64,000 bases of DNA from Gracilimonas mengyeensis (GTDB lineage: Bacteria; Bacteroidota; Rhodothermia; Balneolales; Balneolaceae): assembly GCF_900182705.1 (NCBI RefSeq), contig NZ_FXTP01000007.1, forward strand, positions 124,001 to 188,000, read 5' to 3'. Below the pieces are notes generated by a model. The model ran no database searches. It was given only the letters and a program-made list of their open reading frames with translations, and had not been told where the DNA came from. The position numbers and the translations under genes were made by a program. Positions 63,153 to 64,000 of this stretch are shown piece after piece; the first letter of the stretch is position 1, and the number at the start of each line of letters is the position of its first letter.

Positions 63153-63971
63153 TTAGCAGAGAGGCAAAGATAATTCCAGCTTACCCCGGTCATTATCAAC
63201 TCTTTTAAATGCAATATGTCCGCCTACTTGCTTTACTAAGCGGGTGCTGGCAAATAATCCCTCGTTCATAGAATTGTCTTTTATCAGATCACTTGGATTT
63301 TGCTTGGGATCATACTGCACAATCTTGTCAATTTCTTCACTTTTGCACTCAGATACATTAAAGTATACGGCAAAAGTAGCCATCTCATCCCGCGACAACG
63401 TTCGCAGGCGTACAATATCTTTACTGGAAGAACATTTAGTGGCATAACTAATCATTTTAAAAAGGATAAGCTTGGTCACATATAAATCAGTTGTAATGTG
63501 CAATGCGCCGTTTCCGATTTCCATCTCTAATTCGGAATTTTCCAGGTGCATCTCATTGCAAACATCACGTACCATCCAGTTCAAGTCAACAACCAGAAGT
63601 TCTTCCCCCTCTTCCAACAAGTCAGATTCTTCACTGTAAACCTGCTGCAGCTGTTCAATGATGCTGTTTACTTCCTTTACCCCACTTTCAATTTTCTTCC
63701 GGTAGTAATCAATCTGATGTATATCGGCATTATCGTTGAGGGATAAATCAATCAGTTCTAAGTAGCCAGAGATGGCACTTAGGGGAGACATTGCATTGTG
63801 CATATTTTGCCGAACAATGCTTTTTTGTAGCTGTTTGATAATTCTATAGTGGGCAAATTTTTGCTTTAGCCCATTGTACTCATTCTGATCTTCTTTAACA
63901 GGAGGTTGTTCCTGGAAATAAAAACCCGAATTCAATGGTAATACTTTTGCTTCCATTTCTGATCGTCCCAT
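63153..63971 (-). CDS. Histidine-kinase-like protein with degenerate ATPase domain
   Basis: A 272-residue cytosolic protein. Residues about 45-110 form a HisKA-like helical hairpin with the H box NMHNAMSPLSAISGYLELI; a phospho-acceptor His is present but followed by Asn instead of Glu/Asp. The C-terminal half has the HATPase outline, but the N box is KMISYATK (Ser/Tyr where Asn is expected), the G1 D-x-G is not seen and the G2 motif is EGLFASTRLV rather than G-L-G-L. It ends GGHIAFKRVDNDRGKLELSL. It may be an inactive kinase or a scaffold. The frame is open to the edge of the window, so an upstream start is possible; M1 and M6 are both candidates. Confidence 0.68.
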   Translation of the reverse strand: MGRSEMEAKVLPLNSGFYFQEQPPVKEDQNEYNGLKQKFAHYRIIKQLQKSIVRQNMHNAMSPLSAISGYLELIDLSLNDNADIHQIDYYRKKIESGVKEVNSIIEQLQQVYSEESDLLEEGEELLVVDLNWMVRDVCNEMHLENSELEMEIGNGALHITTDLYVTKLILFKMISYATKCSSSKDIVRLRTLSRDEMATFAVYFNVSECKSEEIDKIVQYDPKQNPSDLIKDNSMNEGLFASTRLVKQVGGHIAFKRVDNDRGKLELSLPLC

Positions 63972-64000
63972 ATACCTGATAGTACTTGTTGCCTTCCTTC

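Overview
The window looks like a chromosomal segment from a Gram-negative bacterium of the Balneolales/Rhodothermota-Bacteroidota type. Supporting signs are the PorV/PorQ-like barrel, a TonB C-terminal-domain protein with a signal peptide, TPR-AraC hybrid regulators, secreted amidohydrolases, a Na+-pumping decarboxylase, mostly weak Shine-Dalgarno sequences and degenerate intergenic repeats. The genus is an inference. There are no rRNA genes, prophage, CRISPR arrays or complete insertion sequences; one tRNA (Leu, CAA) is present. Layout: 1-8.2 kb holds the tail of a Gfo/Idh/MocA oxidoreductase, a PolB-type exonuclease, an AT-rich DUF6883/DUF4926-like pair, a mercuric-reductase-like flavoprotein, tRNA-Leu, a cold-shock protein, a PagL-like lipid A deacylase, a cyclophilin and a 16-residue-repeat surface protein. 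8.2-24 kb holds an exported MsrB, three secreted amidohydrolase-family genes in one operon (only one keeps its metal ligands), an UPF0173 hydrolase, a cupin, a YbaK deacylase, a PorV/PorQ-like barrel, a HEAT protein, a nitrilase-family amidase and an M3 peptidase. 24-33.5 kb holds a TPR/AraC regulator divergent from an RND efflux operon with two permeases. 35.9-39.6 kb holds a Na+-translocating methylmalonyl-CoA decarboxylase operon (carboxyltransferase, OadG-like, biotin carrier, beta subunit). From 33.5 kb and from 40.9 kb to the right end the window is dominated by chemotaxis, nearly all on the minus strand: five methyl-accepting proteins, cheW, a separate cheY and a nine-gene cluster cheY-cheX-cheA-cheR-cheD-cheY-cheX-cheB-cheY. 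How the genes work together: nine intergenic sites on the minus strand carry a sigma-28 (FliA)-like promoter, TTAA-N16(17)-CCGATAA. They lie before every MCP gene, before cheW, before the che cluster, and also before a TonB-like gene and an unknown membrane-protein gene, so these units look like one motility/chemotaxis regulon. Four of the five chemoreceptors end in a shared LIPF-acidic-F tail whose last five residues resemble the CheR/CheB-tethering pentapeptide. Two neighbouring receptors arose by tandem duplication that included promoter, leader and terminators. Repeats: three same-orientation copies of a roughly 270-bp non-coding element (9.9, 54.1 and 62.3 kb), two of which bracket the che cluster; small TIR-flanked MITE-like elements (23.7 and 62.2 kb, plus a half-site at 39.6 kb); two heptanucleotide-repeat tracts (0.7 and 20.0 kb); and an intergenic region at 8.3 kb whose hairpins contain G-U pairs that only work on the minus strand. 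All family assignments are from reading motifs; no database search was possible.
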